Below, in pieces: positions 8,157 to 16,427 of a stretch of DNA of 64,000 nt. Source of the stretch: Longispora fulva (GTDB lineage Bacteria > Actinomycetota > Actinomycetes > Mycobacteriales > Micromonosporaceae). The stretch's first letter is position 1; every line of letters starts with the position of its first letter. The translations under genes and the position numbers were made by a program. The stretch covers positions 6,386,001 through 6,450,000 of the forward strand of contig NZ_JADOUF010000001.1 in the NCBI RefSeq assembly GCF_015751905.1, given 5' to 3'. The notes under the pieces are model-generated. The model did no database searches, was not told where the DNA came from, and saw only the letters and a list, made by a program, of their open reading frames with translations.

Positions 8157-8642
8157 ATGGTGGCTGGAAGGTACTCGGGTCGACTGGCGGTCAGCGTCGG
8201 AGTAGCCGGCGCGTTTCTCCTCCTCGCCGCACCAGTCGCGGCGCAGCCTCAGCCCTCACCCGGTGCGGTCAGCCCCTCCCCGACCCACTCCGCCGTCCCG
8301 ATGGTCCAGCCCAGCCCGAGCCCCAGCCTGGTGCCCCCGGTGCCCGCGGTGGTCGCCACCGTCGCGCCAGCGGCACCCTCGCAGCTCCCGGCCATGATCG
8401 GCCAGCCGGCGTACGTCCAGCCGGAGCCGGCCCCCGACGACCAGGACGCCCGGGTATACGGCGCGGAGCCTGAGGCGCTCCCCGACCCGGCCCAGGAGCC
8501 GGAGCCCGACGGCGTGCCGGTGTCCGCCCAGCGCGACGCCCGGCTCCCCGACCCGAAGCTGCTGATCGTGGCCGGGGCGGCCGGGCTGGCGTTCTCGACG
8601 GTGGGCGTCGCCGTGGTCTGGTACCGCCGGAGAAGCTTCTAG
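8157..8642 (+). CDS. Secreted proline-rich protein with C-terminal membrane anchor
   Basis: A 161-residue protein with a signal peptide (VAGRYSGRLAVSVGVAGAFL, cleavage likely after APVAAQ), a Pro/Ser/Ala-rich extracellular spacer, and a C-terminal membrane helix LLIVAGAAGLAFSTVGVAVV followed by WYRRRSF, a positive tail. This signal-stalk-TM-basic tail layout looks like a surface protein anchored by its tail; no LPXTG-type sortase motif is seen. The ATG at 8157 is preceded by GGAGGGG (8145-8151); an upstream start at 8130 lies before that site. Function unknown. Its stop overlaps the stop of the opposite gene in the palindrome CTAG. Confidence 0.7.
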   Translation: MVAGRYSGRLAVSVGVAGAFLLLAAPVAAQPQPSPGAVSPSPTHSAVPMVQPSPSPSLVPPVPAVVATVAPAAPSQLPAMIGQPAYVQPEPAPDDQDARVYGAEPEALPDPAQEPEPDGVPVSAQRDARLPDPKLLIVAGAAGLAFSTVGVAVVWYRRRSF

Positions 8643-8914
8643 GCGCTCTTCTTGCCCCCGCTGGCGGAGACCAGGCCGACGCCGATGATGCCGAGCACGA
8701 TCTGGATCGCCCACTGCCACCAGTCGATGCCGCTGGTCGAGTCCACCTTGAAGAGCAGGGCGATCACGCCGCCGATGAACGCCGCGGCGATGCCGACCCC
8801 GATCGTCTTCATGACCGTGATGTTCTGTTTGCCGGGGAGAATCAGCCGGGCGATCACCCCGATGATCGGCCCAATGATGATCGACGCCAGCAGCATCTCG
8901 AGGATTCGTCCCAT
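8639..8914 (-). CDS. GlsB/YeaQ/YmgE family membrane protein
   Basis: A 91-residue protein with three membrane helices and the family features: glycine-rich helix 1 (SIIIGPIIGVIARLILPGKQ), helix 2 (IGVGIAAAFIGGVIALLF) and helix 3 (QIVLGIIGVGLVSA). These transglycosylase-associated-protein-type membrane proteins are linked to stress responses and have no known enzymatic activity. ATG 8914 is set by the strong AAGGAGAA Shine-Dalgarno 6 nt upstream; the frame also allows a start 21 nt earlier. Confidence 0.85.
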   Translation of the reverse strand: MGRILEMLLASIIIGPIIGVIARLILPGKQNITVMKTIGVGIAAAFIGGVIALLFKVDSTSGIDWWQWAIQIVLGIIGVGLVSASGGKKSA

Positions 8915-9122
8915 CGTGTTCTCCTTTTCATGCACGACCGGCCGGGTCGTTGTCCCGGATGGGCCACAGCCTGTACGGGCATCATCACCGATCTCTGCCC
9001 CTGAAAGTCCCGTTTAGGAAGATCAACGGAAAAAGCCTGTCGGATACCTACCGCAACCATGGACGAGAGCCGACAGCGAGCACAGGATCTTCTGGTACCA
9101 ACGACGGAACGGGAGGACTGCG

Positions 9123-9941
9123 TTGCCCGATCTGGCGCCCGACAGGGAGCGCACCGTCTCGCTCACCCACACGGAAGCCTGTTCGCTCCTGGAGCTGGGC
9201 AGGATCTCCGAGGCCGTGGCGATCGGCCGACAGCTGCGGGACTGGGGCTGGCGCAGCCGCTACCCGGCAGGCCGCGGTTACGGCCTGCACATCGAGGCAC
9301 TCGCCGCCGCCGCCCAGGGCAGGACCCGCCGCGCCGCGGAGCTGCTGGAGGCCGCCGTGGCGCTGACCAGGGGGCAGGACCCGTGCGGGATGCTCCCGTG
9401 GCAGCTCGCCGAGCTGGCCGCGGCGAAGGCCACCATGGGCGCGCACTCCGTCGACCGGCTCCTCGCCGAGGCCGAGCACGCCGAGGACCCGGTCCGGCAC
9501 CCGCGCCGCGCGTCGCGGCTGCTCGCCGAGGCCTACGCGCTGGCGTGCCTCGGCCAGGTCGAGGAGGCCAGGATCCGGCTCGTGGCCCTCGCGGACGAAT
9601 GTCTCGCCAACGACGCCCCCGCCCGCAGGATCGACGCGCTGACCCTGCTCGCCCGCCTCGGCGTGTGCCACGACGTGACGGGGCACGGTTGGGACTCGCC
9701 GGTCACCGCCGTCCGGGTCGCGCACATCCGGGCCCTCGTGGAGCCCGACCCGACGGAGCTGCTGGTCGTCAGCGACGGGTATGCGCAGCTCCAGCACTGG
9801 CACCTGGCGGCGGAGCTGGCCGACGCCGCGGTGCAGGCCAGCTTCCGGCGGGGCGACACCGGGGGGCAGCGGGCCACGGCGCGGCGCGACGAGCTGCTGG
9901 TGGAGTGCGAGGCCGGCCCGTTGCCGTGGTGGTCGGGCTGA
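9123..9941 (+). CDS. TPR-like helical protein resembling the C-half of LuxR/AAA regulators
   Basis: A 272-residue all-helical protein with TPR-like pairs such as EACSLLELGRISEAVAIGRQ, HIEALAAAAQGRTRRAAELL and HLAAELADAAVQASFRRGD. These resemble the sensor region of large LuxR/AAA (MalT-type) regulators, but neither an ATPase nor a C-terminal LuxR helix-turn-helix is present. It may be a stand-alone domain or the remnant of a larger gene. The TTG start at 9123 is supported by GGGAGGA 5 nt upstream. No operon partner is evident. Confidence 0.6.
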   Translation: MPDLAPDRERTVSLTHTEACSLLELGRISEAVAIGRQLRDWGWRSRYPAGRGYGLHIEALAAAAQGRTRRAAELLEAAVALTRGQDPCGMLPWQLAELAAAKATMGAHSVDRLLAEAEHAEDPVRHPRRASRLLAEAYALACLGQVEEARIRLVALADECLANDAPARRIDALTLLARLGVCHDVTGHGWDSPVTAVRVAHIRALVEPDPTELLVVSDGYAQLQHWHLAAELADAAVQASFRRGDTGGQRATARRDELLVECEAGPLPWWSG

Positions 9942-10003
9942 GCCGGAGAGCGGGCCGGCCAGGGGGTCGAAAAATGAGTGGCGCCGGCTGCTAGACAGAA
10001 CGC

Positions 10004-10918
10004 ATGTCAGCAGAAGTGATCATCCGACCGACCACGATCGAGGACCTCCCCACGATCGCGGCCATCCGCCTCGCCACGTACCCGTATCTGGTGCGCAGCC
10101 TGGAGGCGTACCAGCAGCGGTTCCCGATCGTGCCCGAGCGGGCCAGGAAGCTCGACGTGGTCGCCGTCGCCGACGGGCTCGTCGTGGGTCGGGCGACCGC
10201 CGAGCTGGACATCTTCACCACGGAGCAGGGCGCGGCGGGGGTGGATGTTCTCGTCGCGGCCGAGCACCGGCGCCAGGGCATCGGTACGGCGCTGTTCGCG
10301 CAGGCCGAACTGCACCTGGGCGAGATCGGGGCCCGCCGGGTGCGGGCGTGGGTCCCCGGCGAGCCGGACCTGCTGAACTGGGCCCGCGGCCTGGACTTCG
10401 AACCGAGCCGCCCGGTGTCCTACTCGAAGGCCGACCCGACGGCCCTGCCGGCGATGCCGGACCTCCCGCCCGGGGTCACCCTCGTCTCGACGGCGGACCT
10501 CGGCCCGGAGGCGACCTACGAACTCGACCGGGTGACCGTCACCGACGAACCCGGCGACGTGGAGATCGAGATGATCCCGTACGAGGAGTGGCTGGCCCTC
10601 GAGTGGGACGACGTGGACCGCAGGCACGACCTGAGCGTCGTGGCGCTGGTCGACGGCGTGCCGGCGGCGTACACCGTCGTGCAGGCCGACCAGGAGACCG
10701 GTCGGAGCTGGTCGGGCGGCACGGGGGTGCTCCGGGACTTCCGGGGCCGTGGGCTGGCGAAGCTCGTCAAGTCCGACTCGTTGCGCCGGGTGGCGGCTGC
10801 CGGGATCACGGCGGCGTACACCGCGAACGACGACCAGAACGCGCCGATGCTGGCGGTCAACAACTGGCTCGGCTACCGGGTCACGGCGACCCAGTGGTCC
10901 TGTTTGAGGACCCTGTGA
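10004..10918 (+). CDS. Double-GNAT-domain acetyltransferase (copy 1 of 3)
   Basis: A 304-residue protein with two GNAT folds. The N-terminal domain has the acetyl-CoA loop HRRQGIGTALF near 85-97; the C-terminal domain has FRGRGLAKLVKSDSLRR near 246-262 and ends with the family-typical NAPMLAVNNWLGYRVTATQW. The layout is similar to mycothiol synthase and to actinobacterial resistance-type acetyltransferases. The acceptor is unknown. The stop TGA overlaps the ATG of the next paralogue (TGATG). Confidence 0.85.
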   Translation: MSAEVIIRPTTIEDLPTIAAIRLATYPYLVRSLEAYQQRFPIVPERARKLDVVAVADGLVVGRATAELDIFTTEQGAAGVDVLVAAEHRRQGIGTALFAQAELHLGEIGARRVRAWVPGEPDLLNWARGLDFEPSRPVSYSKADPTALPAMPDLPPGVTLVSTADLGPEATYELDRVTVTDEPGDVEIEMIPYEEWLALEWDDVDRRHDLSVVALVDGVPAAYTVVQADQETGRSWSGGTGVLRDFRGRGLAKLVKSDSLRRVAAAGITAAYTANDDQNAPMLAVNNWLGYRVTATQWSCLRTL

Positions 10919-11829
10919 TGACGGAATTCACCATTCGTGAGTCCACTGTCGAGGATGTGCCGGAGTTCGCCCGGGTCCGGGCCATCGTGACCCCGTGGCA
11001 GGGCGCGAGCGTCGCGACCCAGGTCAACTGGTTCCGCAACGCCTCGCCGGCGGCGAAGGCACTGCGGCTGTGCGCCGAGGTCGACGGCCGGATCGCCGGC
11101 TTCGGCAACTGCGGGCTGAACGTGACGACCAGCCAGGTCGGGGCGTGCGACGTGGGCGTCATGGTCGTGCCGGAGTTCCGGGGGCGCGGGATCGGCGGCG
11201 CTCTCCTGGACCGGTTCGAGGCGCATCTGCGCTCGGTCGGTGGCCTGCGGGCCCGGGGCGGGGTCGCGGAGGGCCCCGGCCTCGACTGGGTCAAGGCGCG
11301 CGGCTACGAGCTCGGCGCGTCCGAGCGTTTCTCGGTGGTCGATCCCCAGGTGCTCCCACCGCTGCCCGCGACCCCGGACGGCGTCACGGTGGTCTCCCTG
11401 GCGGAGATCACCCCGGAGGCCGCACACGAGCTCGACACGGCGGCGTTCGCTGACGAGCCGGGCGACGTGCCCTATGACGGGATGTCGTTCACGGACTTCA
11501 TGACCCGGGTGTGGAACGGGCCCGATCTGGACAAGTACGTCAGCGTCGTGGCTATCGTGGACGGCATGGCTGTCTCATCAGTACTCCTCGATGTGAACCG
11601 CGAGACCGGCTGGTCGATGTCCGGCGGCACGGGCACCCTGCCGGCGTACCGGGGGCGGGGAATCGCCAAGCTGCTCAAGTCGGTGTCGCTGCGCCGGGCC
11701 GCCGAGGTGGGCGTGACGGCCGCGTACACCAGCAACGACTACTCCAACGCGCCGATGCTCGCGATCAACGACTGGCTCGGCTACCGGGTCACCGACACCC
11801 AGTGGGCCTGCCTGAAGGACCTGGCGTGA
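10918..11829 (+). CDS. Double-GNAT-domain acetyltransferase (copy 2 of 3)
   Basis: A 303-residue paralogue of its neighbours. The N-terminal GNAT loop is FRGRGIGGALLDRFEAH and the C-terminal one YRGRGIAKLLKSVSLRR, ending NAPMLAINDWLGYRVTDTQW. The N-terminal domain begins FTIRESTVEDVPEFARVRAI. ATG 10918 shares one base with the previous stop; the gene ends in a GTGA junction with copy 3. Tight coupling and common architecture point to tandem duplication, with later divergence visible in the linker and acceptor-side loops. Substrate unknown. Confidence 0.85.
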   Translation: MTEFTIRESTVEDVPEFARVRAIVTPWQGASVATQVNWFRNASPAAKALRLCAEVDGRIAGFGNCGLNVTTSQVGACDVGVMVVPEFRGRGIGGALLDRFEAHLRSVGGLRARGGVAEGPGLDWVKARGYELGASERFSVVDPQVLPPLPATPDGVTVVSLAEITPEAAHELDTAAFADEPGDVPYDGMSFTDFMTRVWNGPDLDKYVSVVAIVDGMAVSSVLLDVNRETGWSMSGGTGTLPAYRGRGIAKLLKSVSLRRAAEVGVTAAYTSNDYSNAPMLAINDWLGYRVTDTQWACLKDLA

Positions 11830-12731
11830 TCCGGGAGGCGCGCGACGCGGACCTGGTGGAGATCACCGCGCTGCGCAACGAGGTGATGCCGTACCTGGTG
11901 TCGAGCGTCGAGGGCACCCGCGCGGCCGTGAACGCCATGCCCGAATGGGCGAAGCTGCGCTGGCTGGTCGCCGAGGTCGACGGCCGGCTGGTGGGCTGGG
12001 CGCGGGCGGGCCTGAGCCTGTTCACGCCCGAGCCGGGCGCGGCGGATGTCGGCGCGGCGGTGCTGCCGGAGTACCGGGGACGCGGGATCGGCTCGGCCCT
12101 GCTGGTCGAGGGCGTGGCGCACGTGAAGCAGATCGGCGCGGTGACGGCCCGGGGCCGGGCGTTCGACGAGCCCGGGATTCTCCGCTGGGCGGAGCGACAC
12201 GGGTTCGCGGCCGGCGCGGGCCACGCGGCCCAGATCTCCGTGGTCGACCCGCGCGCGATCCCCGGGGCCCCGGCCTGCCCGGGGCACATCCGGCTCGTGT
12301 CGTTCGACGAGGTCGACCCGCGCGTCGTGTACGACCTGGAGGCCGCGACCGGCCCGGACATCCCCGCGGGCGTCCCGCTCGCCCCGATCCCGTACGAGGA
12401 CTGGTTGGGCATGACGTGGGGCAACCCGGACCTGTTCCGGGGCGGGAGCGTGGTGGCGCTCGACGGGGACGTGCCGGTGGCGTACACGCTGACGGTCGCG
12501 GATCTGTCGACCGGACGGTCGTGGACGAACATGACCGGCACGCTGCGCTCGCACCGGGGCCTGGGCCTGGCGAAGATCGTGAAGGTGGAGGCGCTGCACC
12601 GCTCGGCGCGGGCCGGCATCACCCGCGCCTACACCGGCAACGACGCCACCAACGCCCCGATGCTCGCGGTGAACGACTGGCTGGGCTACCAGCGGGCGGC
12701 GACCCAGGTCACGGTGGCTAGGAAGCTCTGA
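11826..12731 (+). CDS. Double-GNAT-domain acetyltransferase (copy 3 of 3)
   Basis: A 301-residue third paralogue. The N-terminal acetyl-CoA loop is YRGRGIGSALLVEG. The C-terminal one is altered to HRGLGLAKIVKVEALHR, where the usual RGRG reads RGLG, so the second site may be weakened. It ends NAPMLAVNDWLGYQRAATQV. The GTG at 11826 overlaps the previous stop (GTGA). The last 14 bp overlap the end of the convergent acyl-CoA ligase gene. Confidence 0.83.
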   Translation: MIREARDADLVEITALRNEVMPYLVSSVEGTRAAVNAMPEWAKLRWLVAEVDGRLVGWARAGLSLFTPEPGAADVGAAVLPEYRGRGIGSALLVEGVAHVKQIGAVTARGRAFDEPGILRWAERHGFAAGAGHAAQISVVDPRAIPGAPACPGHIRLVSFDEVDPRVVYDLEAATGPDIPAGVPLAPIPYEDWLGMTWGNPDLFRGGSVVALDGDVPVAYTLTVADLSTGRSWTNMTGTLRSHRGLGLAKIVKVEALHRSARAGITRAYTGNDATNAPMLAVNDWLGYQRAATQVTVARKL

Positions 12732-14262
12732 GCCGGTAGCGCTGCACCTTCCCCGTGGAGGTGCGCGGCAGGGCGGCGAGGAACTCGACGACCCGGGGCA
12801 TCTTGTACGGCGCGATCTCCCGCCGGCAGTGTTCCCGCAGCTCGTCGGCCTTCGCCTCGTCGCCCACCACGCCGGGGGCCAGCACCACGTAGGCGGCGAC
12901 GACCATGGTGCGCTCCTCGTCGGGCAGGCCGACCACGGCGCACTCGAGCACGTCGGGGTGGCTGAGCAGCGCCCATTCCACCTCGGGCGGGGCGATGTTG
13001 ATCCCCGCCGAGATGATCATGTCGTCGCTGCGCGCCTGGTACCAGAAATAGCCGTGCTCGTCGCGCAGGTAGGTGTCGCCGGTGAGGTTCCAGCCGTTCT
13101 GCACGTAGACCGCCTGCCGGTCGTCGGCCAGGTAGCGGCACCCGGTCGGGCCCTTCACCGCGAGCCGGCCGACCACGTCCGGCCCGACCTCGTTGCCGTC
13201 GTCGTCGAGCACGGTCGCGAGGAAGCCGGGCACGGGCTTGCCGGTCGAGCCGGGGCGGATGTCGTCGCCGGCCGCCGAGATGAAGATGTGCAGCAGTTCG
13301 GTGGCCCCGATCCCGTCGATCATCCGGATCCCGGTCGCGGCGTGCCAGGCCTCCCACGTCGCCTTGGGCAGCGGCTCACCAGCGGAAACACACTTCTTCA
13401 GGTACGGAAGCTCCGGCAGCTGACCGAGCATCACCCGGTACGCCGTCGGCGCCGTGCACAGGATCGTCACCTTGTGCTCGACGACGGCCGGCAGCAGCAC
13501 GTCGGGCGTGCCCTTCTCCAGCAGCACCGTCGAGGCCCCGGCCCGCATCGGGAACACCACGAGCGCCCCGAGCCCGAAGGTGAACCCGAGCGGCGGCGAG
13601 CCGGCGAACACGTCGTCGGCGTCCGGCCGCAGCACGTGGGCCGAGAACGTGTCGGCGATCGCGAGCACGTCGCGGTGGAAGTGCATGGTGGCCTTGGGCC
13701 GCCCGGTCGTCCCCGAGGTGAACGCGAGCAGCGCCACGTCGTCGGCCGCCGTGGCTACGTTCGCGAACTGTTCGGGCTTCTTCGTCGCGGCGGCGATCAG
13801 GTCGCCGAACAGCACCACGTTGTCCAGCGCGCACGGGAACCGGTCGTCCACGAGGGACAGGTCGACCCGCGCGATCTCGCTGATCACCTCCAGCTCGTGG
13901 TCGCGGAGCAGCGCCATCGTGGTGACCGCGACCCCGCCGGCCTTGAGCACGGCGAACCAGCAGGCCACCAGCCACGCGTTGTTCGGCGCCCGGAGCAGCA
14001 CCCGGTTGCCGGGCACCAGGCCGAAGTCGTCGACCAGCACGTTCGCGATCTGGTTGGCACGGGCCAGCAGGTCGGCGTACGTCCAGGTCTCCGACGGCGT
14101 GATCAGGCACGGCCGGCTGAGGTCCGGTGCCCCGTCGAGCAGCTCGACGGCGCAGTTGAGTCGGTCCGGGTAGTCGAGGAGTAGAAGTTCGGGCCACTGT
14201 TCCACCGGCGGGAGGTGGTCGCGGGCGAACGTGTCGACGTGGGCGGTCGGCGACAGATCCAT
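12718..14262 (-). CDS. Benzoate/2-aminobenzoate-type CoA ligase
   Basis: A 514-residue AMP-forming acyl-CoA synthetase (ANL superfamily). Motifs are clear: P-loop-like TSGTTGRPKATMHFHRD (A3), IDGIGATELLHIF (A5), NGWNLTGDTYLRDEHGYFWY (A7), RSDDMIISAGINIAPPEVE (A8), and the C-terminal lysine in ALPRTSTGKVQRYRL (A10). YLKKCVSAGEPLPKATWEAW is typical of the benzoate/anthranilate-CoA ligase branch. It probably activates an aromatic acid with ATP and CoA for catabolism. The ATG at 14262 gives a normal N-terminus; one 48 nt upstream is possible. It is transcribed divergently from a PaaX-type regulator, which is a likely regulator of it. Confidence 0.85.
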   Translation of the reverse strand: MDLSPTAHVDTFARDHLPPVEQWPELLLLDYPDRLNCAVELLDGAPDLSRPCLITPSETWTYADLLARANQIANVLVDDFGLVPGNRVLLRAPNNAWLVACWFAVLKAGGVAVTTMALLRDHELEVISEIARVDLSLVDDRFPCALDNVVLFGDLIAAATKKPEQFANVATAADDVALLAFTSGTTGRPKATMHFHRDVLAIADTFSAHVLRPDADDVFAGSPPLGFTFGLGALVVFPMRAGASTVLLEKGTPDVLLPAVVEHKVTILCTAPTAYRVMLGQLPELPYLKKCVSAGEPLPKATWEAWHAATGIRMIDGIGATELLHIFISAAGDDIRPGSTGKPVPGFLATVLDDDGNEVGPDVVGRLAVKGPTGCRYLADDRQAVYVQNGWNLTGDTYLRDEHGYFWYQARSDDMIISAGINIAPPEVEWALLSHPDVLECAVVGLPDEERTMVVAAYVVLAPGVVGDEAKADELREHCRREIAPYKMPRVVEFLAALPRTSTGKVQRYRLRAS

Positions 14263-14302
14263 ATCTCGAAGTATTCCGTTCTTGTGACGGGAGTCAAGGC
14301 CA

Positions 14303-14318
14303 CACGACATATATCGTG
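14303..14318. promoter_or_regulatory. Operator-like palindrome over the paaX-like promoter
   Basis: CACGA at 14303-14307 and TCGTG at 14314-14318 form an inverted repeat with a 6-bp spacer in the 61-bp gap between the ligase and regulator genes. A -10 hexamer TATCGT (14312-14317) overlaps the right arm and sits 6 nt before the GTG start of the regulator. Binding here would block the regulator's own promoter and could also affect the divergent ligase promoter. Confidence 0.5.
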
Positions 14319-14323
14319 GGTCC

Positions 14324-15082
14324 GTGAGTCCCCGCGCTTTGATCGTGACCGTCTATGGCCTCTACGCCCGGGAAACCGGCGGTTGGCTGTCGATTGCCGC
14401 CCTGATCCGGATCCTCGCCGAACTGGGGGTGGACGAGCCTGCCGTGCGTTCGGCGATCTCCCGGCTCAAACGGCGCGGCCTACTGGAGCCCCGCAAGGTC
14501 GCCGGCGCCGCCGGGTACGCGCTGACGTCCGAGGCCGGCCAGCTCCTCCGCGAGGGCGACGAGCGGATCTTCCACCCGCGCCCGGCGAAGCTCGACGACG
14601 GCTGGGTGCTGGTCATCTTCTCCGTGCCCGAGTCCGAGCGGCAGCGCCGGCATACTCTGCGCTCCCAGCTCACCCGCCTCGGCTTCGGCACGGCGGCGCC
14701 GGGGGTGTGGGTGGCGCCGGCGCACCGGTACGCGATCGTCCGCGAGATGCTCGACCGGATGGATCTGTCACAGTATGTAACGCTCTTCGTGGGGACGACT
14801 CCCATGAAACCGGATATCGAGACCTGGTGGGACCTCCCAGAACTCCGCGCGCTCTACGAGGACTTCCTGGCCGTCTACGGCGTGGTCGGCGGCGAGAACC
14901 CCCTCGCGGACTGGGTCCGGGCCCTGACGGCGTGGCGCAGACTGCCCTACCTCGACCCCGGGCTCCCCGTGGAGCTGCTCCCCGCCGATTGGCCGGGCAC
15001 GGCGGCCGCTGAGCTGCTGCACGGCCTGGAGGCCAAGCTGGCCCGCCCCGCGCATGAGCAGGCATCACGGCTGGTGAGCTAG
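14324..15082 (+). CDS. PaaX-family transcriptional repressor
   Basis: A 252-residue regulator of the PaaX family, whose known members repress phenylacetate and related aromatic-acid catabolic genes and respond to an acyl-CoA. The N-terminal winged helix is visible (LIRILAELGVDEPAVRSAIS, then RLKRRGLLEPRKVAGAAGYA). The central region VLVIFSVPESERQRRHTLRS and the C-terminal PLADWVRALTAWRRLPYLDP are family features. GTG 14324 follows a -10 hexamer by 6 nt with no Shine-Dalgarno, so the mRNA may be leaderless. Divergence from an aromatic-acid CoA ligase suggests that its effector is that enzyme's CoA thioester. Confidence 0.87.
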   Translation: MSPRALIVTVYGLYARETGGWLSIAALIRILAELGVDEPAVRSAISRLKRRGLLEPRKVAGAAGYALTSEAGQLLREGDERIFHPRPAKLDDGWVLVIFSVPESERQRRHTLRSQLTRLGFGTAAPGVWVAPAHRYAIVREMLDRMDLSQYVTLFVGTTPMKPDIETWWDLPELRALYEDFLAVYGVVGGENPLADWVRALTAWRRLPYLDPGLPVELLPADWPGTAAAELLHGLEAKLARPAHEQASRLVS

Positions 15083-15085
15083 TTT
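15080..15085 (+). promoter_or_regulatory. -10 element for leaderless moaA
   Basis: TAGTTT at 15080-15085 overlaps the TAG stop of the paaX-like gene and lies 6 nt before the moaA ATG at 15092. There is no Shine-Dalgarno sequence. The spacing fits transcription starting at or next to the A of ATG. Confidence 0.4.
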
Positions 15086-15091
15086 TAGGGC

Positions 15092-16066
15092 ATGCTCCAG
15101 GACCAGTACGGTCGGGTCGCCACGGACCTGCGCGTCTCCCTCACGGACCGCTGCAGCCTGCGGTGCACCTACTGCATGCCCCCCGAGGGCCTGCCCTGGC
15201 TGCCGTCCGCGGACATCCTGACCGACGCCGAGATCATCCGACTGGTCGGCATCGCGACGTCGCTACTCGGCGTGACCGAGGTGCGCTACACCGGCGGCGA
15301 GCCCCTGCTGCGCCCCGGCCTCGTGGAGATCGTCCGCAACACCCCGGCGCACACCTCGCTGACCACGAACGCGCTCGGCCTGACCCGGCTGGCCGCCCCG
15401 CTCGCCGAGGCCGGACTGAACCGGGTGAACATCTCGCTCGACACCCTCGACCGGGACACCTTCATCGCCCTCGCGCACCGCGACCGGCTCGCCGACACCC
15501 TCGACGGGATCGCCGCAGCCGCAGCCGCCGGCCTGACCCCGGTGAAGATCAATACTGTGCTGCTCCGCGAGCACAACGCCCACGAGGCCCCCTCGCTGCT
15601 GGCGTTCGCCATCGAGCACGGCTACGAGCTGCGGTTCATCGAGCAGATGCCGCTCGACGCCCAGCACGGCTGGCACCGGGAGAACATGGTCACGGGCGAA
15701 GAGATCCTGGCCTCGTTGGCCACCCGGTTCACGTTGACCCCCGACCTGGGCACGGTACGGGGCTCCAACCCGGCCGAAACCTGGCTCGTCGACGGCGGGC
15801 CGGCGAAGGTCGGCGTCATCGCGAGCGTCACCCGCCCGTTCTGCGGCGACTGCGACCGGACCCGGCTCACGGCCGACGGGCAGGTGCGCAACTGCCTGTT
15901 CGCCCGAGGCGAGACGGACCTGCGCGGGCCGCTGCGCGAAGGGGCCAGTGACGAGGACATCGCCGAGCTGTGGCGGAAGGCCATGTGGGGGAAGCTGCCG
16001 GGGCACGGGATCGACGATCCGACGTTCCTGCAGCCGGACCGGCCGATGTCGGCGATCGGGGGCTGA
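15092..16066 (+). CDS. moaA: GTP 3',8-cyclase MoaA
   Basis: A 324-residue radical-SAM enzyme of molybdenum cofactor synthesis that, with MoaC, turns GTP into cyclic pyranopterin monophosphate. The first [4Fe-4S] cluster motif is CSLRCTYCMPPEG (C21, C25, C28). The second cluster, which binds GTP, is shown by RPFCGDCDRTRL and the later cysteine in VRNCLFARGE. The protein ends RPMSAIGG with the conserved C-terminal Gly-Gly tail. It is followed after 2 nt by a MoaD-like gene; moaB, moaC and moaE are not in this window. Confidence 0.95.
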   Translation: MLQDQYGRVATDLRVSLTDRCSLRCTYCMPPEGLPWLPSADILTDAEIIRLVGIATSLLGVTEVRYTGGEPLLRPGLVEIVRNTPAHTSLTTNALGLTRLAAPLAEAGLNRVNISLDTLDRDTFIALAHRDRLADTLDGIAAAAAAGLTPVKINTVLLREHNAHEAPSLLAFAIEHGYELRFIEQMPLDAQHGWHRENMVTGEEILASLATRFTLTPDLGTVRGSNPAETWLVDGGPAKVGVIASVTRPFCGDCDRTRLTADGQVRNCLFARGETDLRGPLREGASDEDIAELWRKAMWGKLPGHGIDDPTFLQPDRPMSAIGG

Positions 16067-16068
16067 GG

Positions 16069-16419
16069 GTGTCTTCGCGCTTCGAGGCGCCGCCGCTGCC
16101 GGGGGCTCCGGTCAGCCCGGGTGCTCCGGTCGATGCGCTGCCGGGGACGGTCGGCCTCGCGTCCGTTGCGGTCGGGGTCACCGTGACCGTGCGGTATTTC
16201 GCCGGTGCCCGGGCGGCGTCCGGGCTGTCGAGCGAGGTGGTCGACGCGGGCACACTCGGCGAGTTGCTGGAGCTGCTGGGTCGGCGGCACGGCGAGCCGC
16301 TGGCCAGGGTGCTGACCTCGGCGTCCTACCTGGTCAACGAGGTGTCGTGTCGGGACCGGGCGGCCGCGCTCCCGGCCGGCTCGACGGTCGACGTCCTGCC
16401 CCCGTTCGCGGGCGGCTGA
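16069..16419 (+). CDS. moaD: MoaD/ThiS-family small sulfur carrier
   Basis: A 116-residue ubiquitin-fold protein ending VDVLPPFAGG; the terminal Gly-Gly is where MoaD carries thiocarboxylate for molybdopterin synthase. The MoaD core starts near TVTVRYFAGARAASG. The GTG at 16069, 2 nt after the moaA stop, gives an unusual Pro/Ala-rich N-terminal extension of about 35 residues. A later start near 16180 would give a standard-length MoaD, so the start is uncertain. The partner MoaE is not seen nearby. Confidence 0.82.
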   Translation: MSSRFEAPPLPGAPVSPGAPVDALPGTVGLASVAVGVTVTVRYFAGARAASGLSSEVVDAGTLGELLELLGRRHGEPLARVLTSASYLVNEVSCRDRAAALPAGSTVDVLPPFAGG

Positions 16420-16427
16420 CCAAGAGT

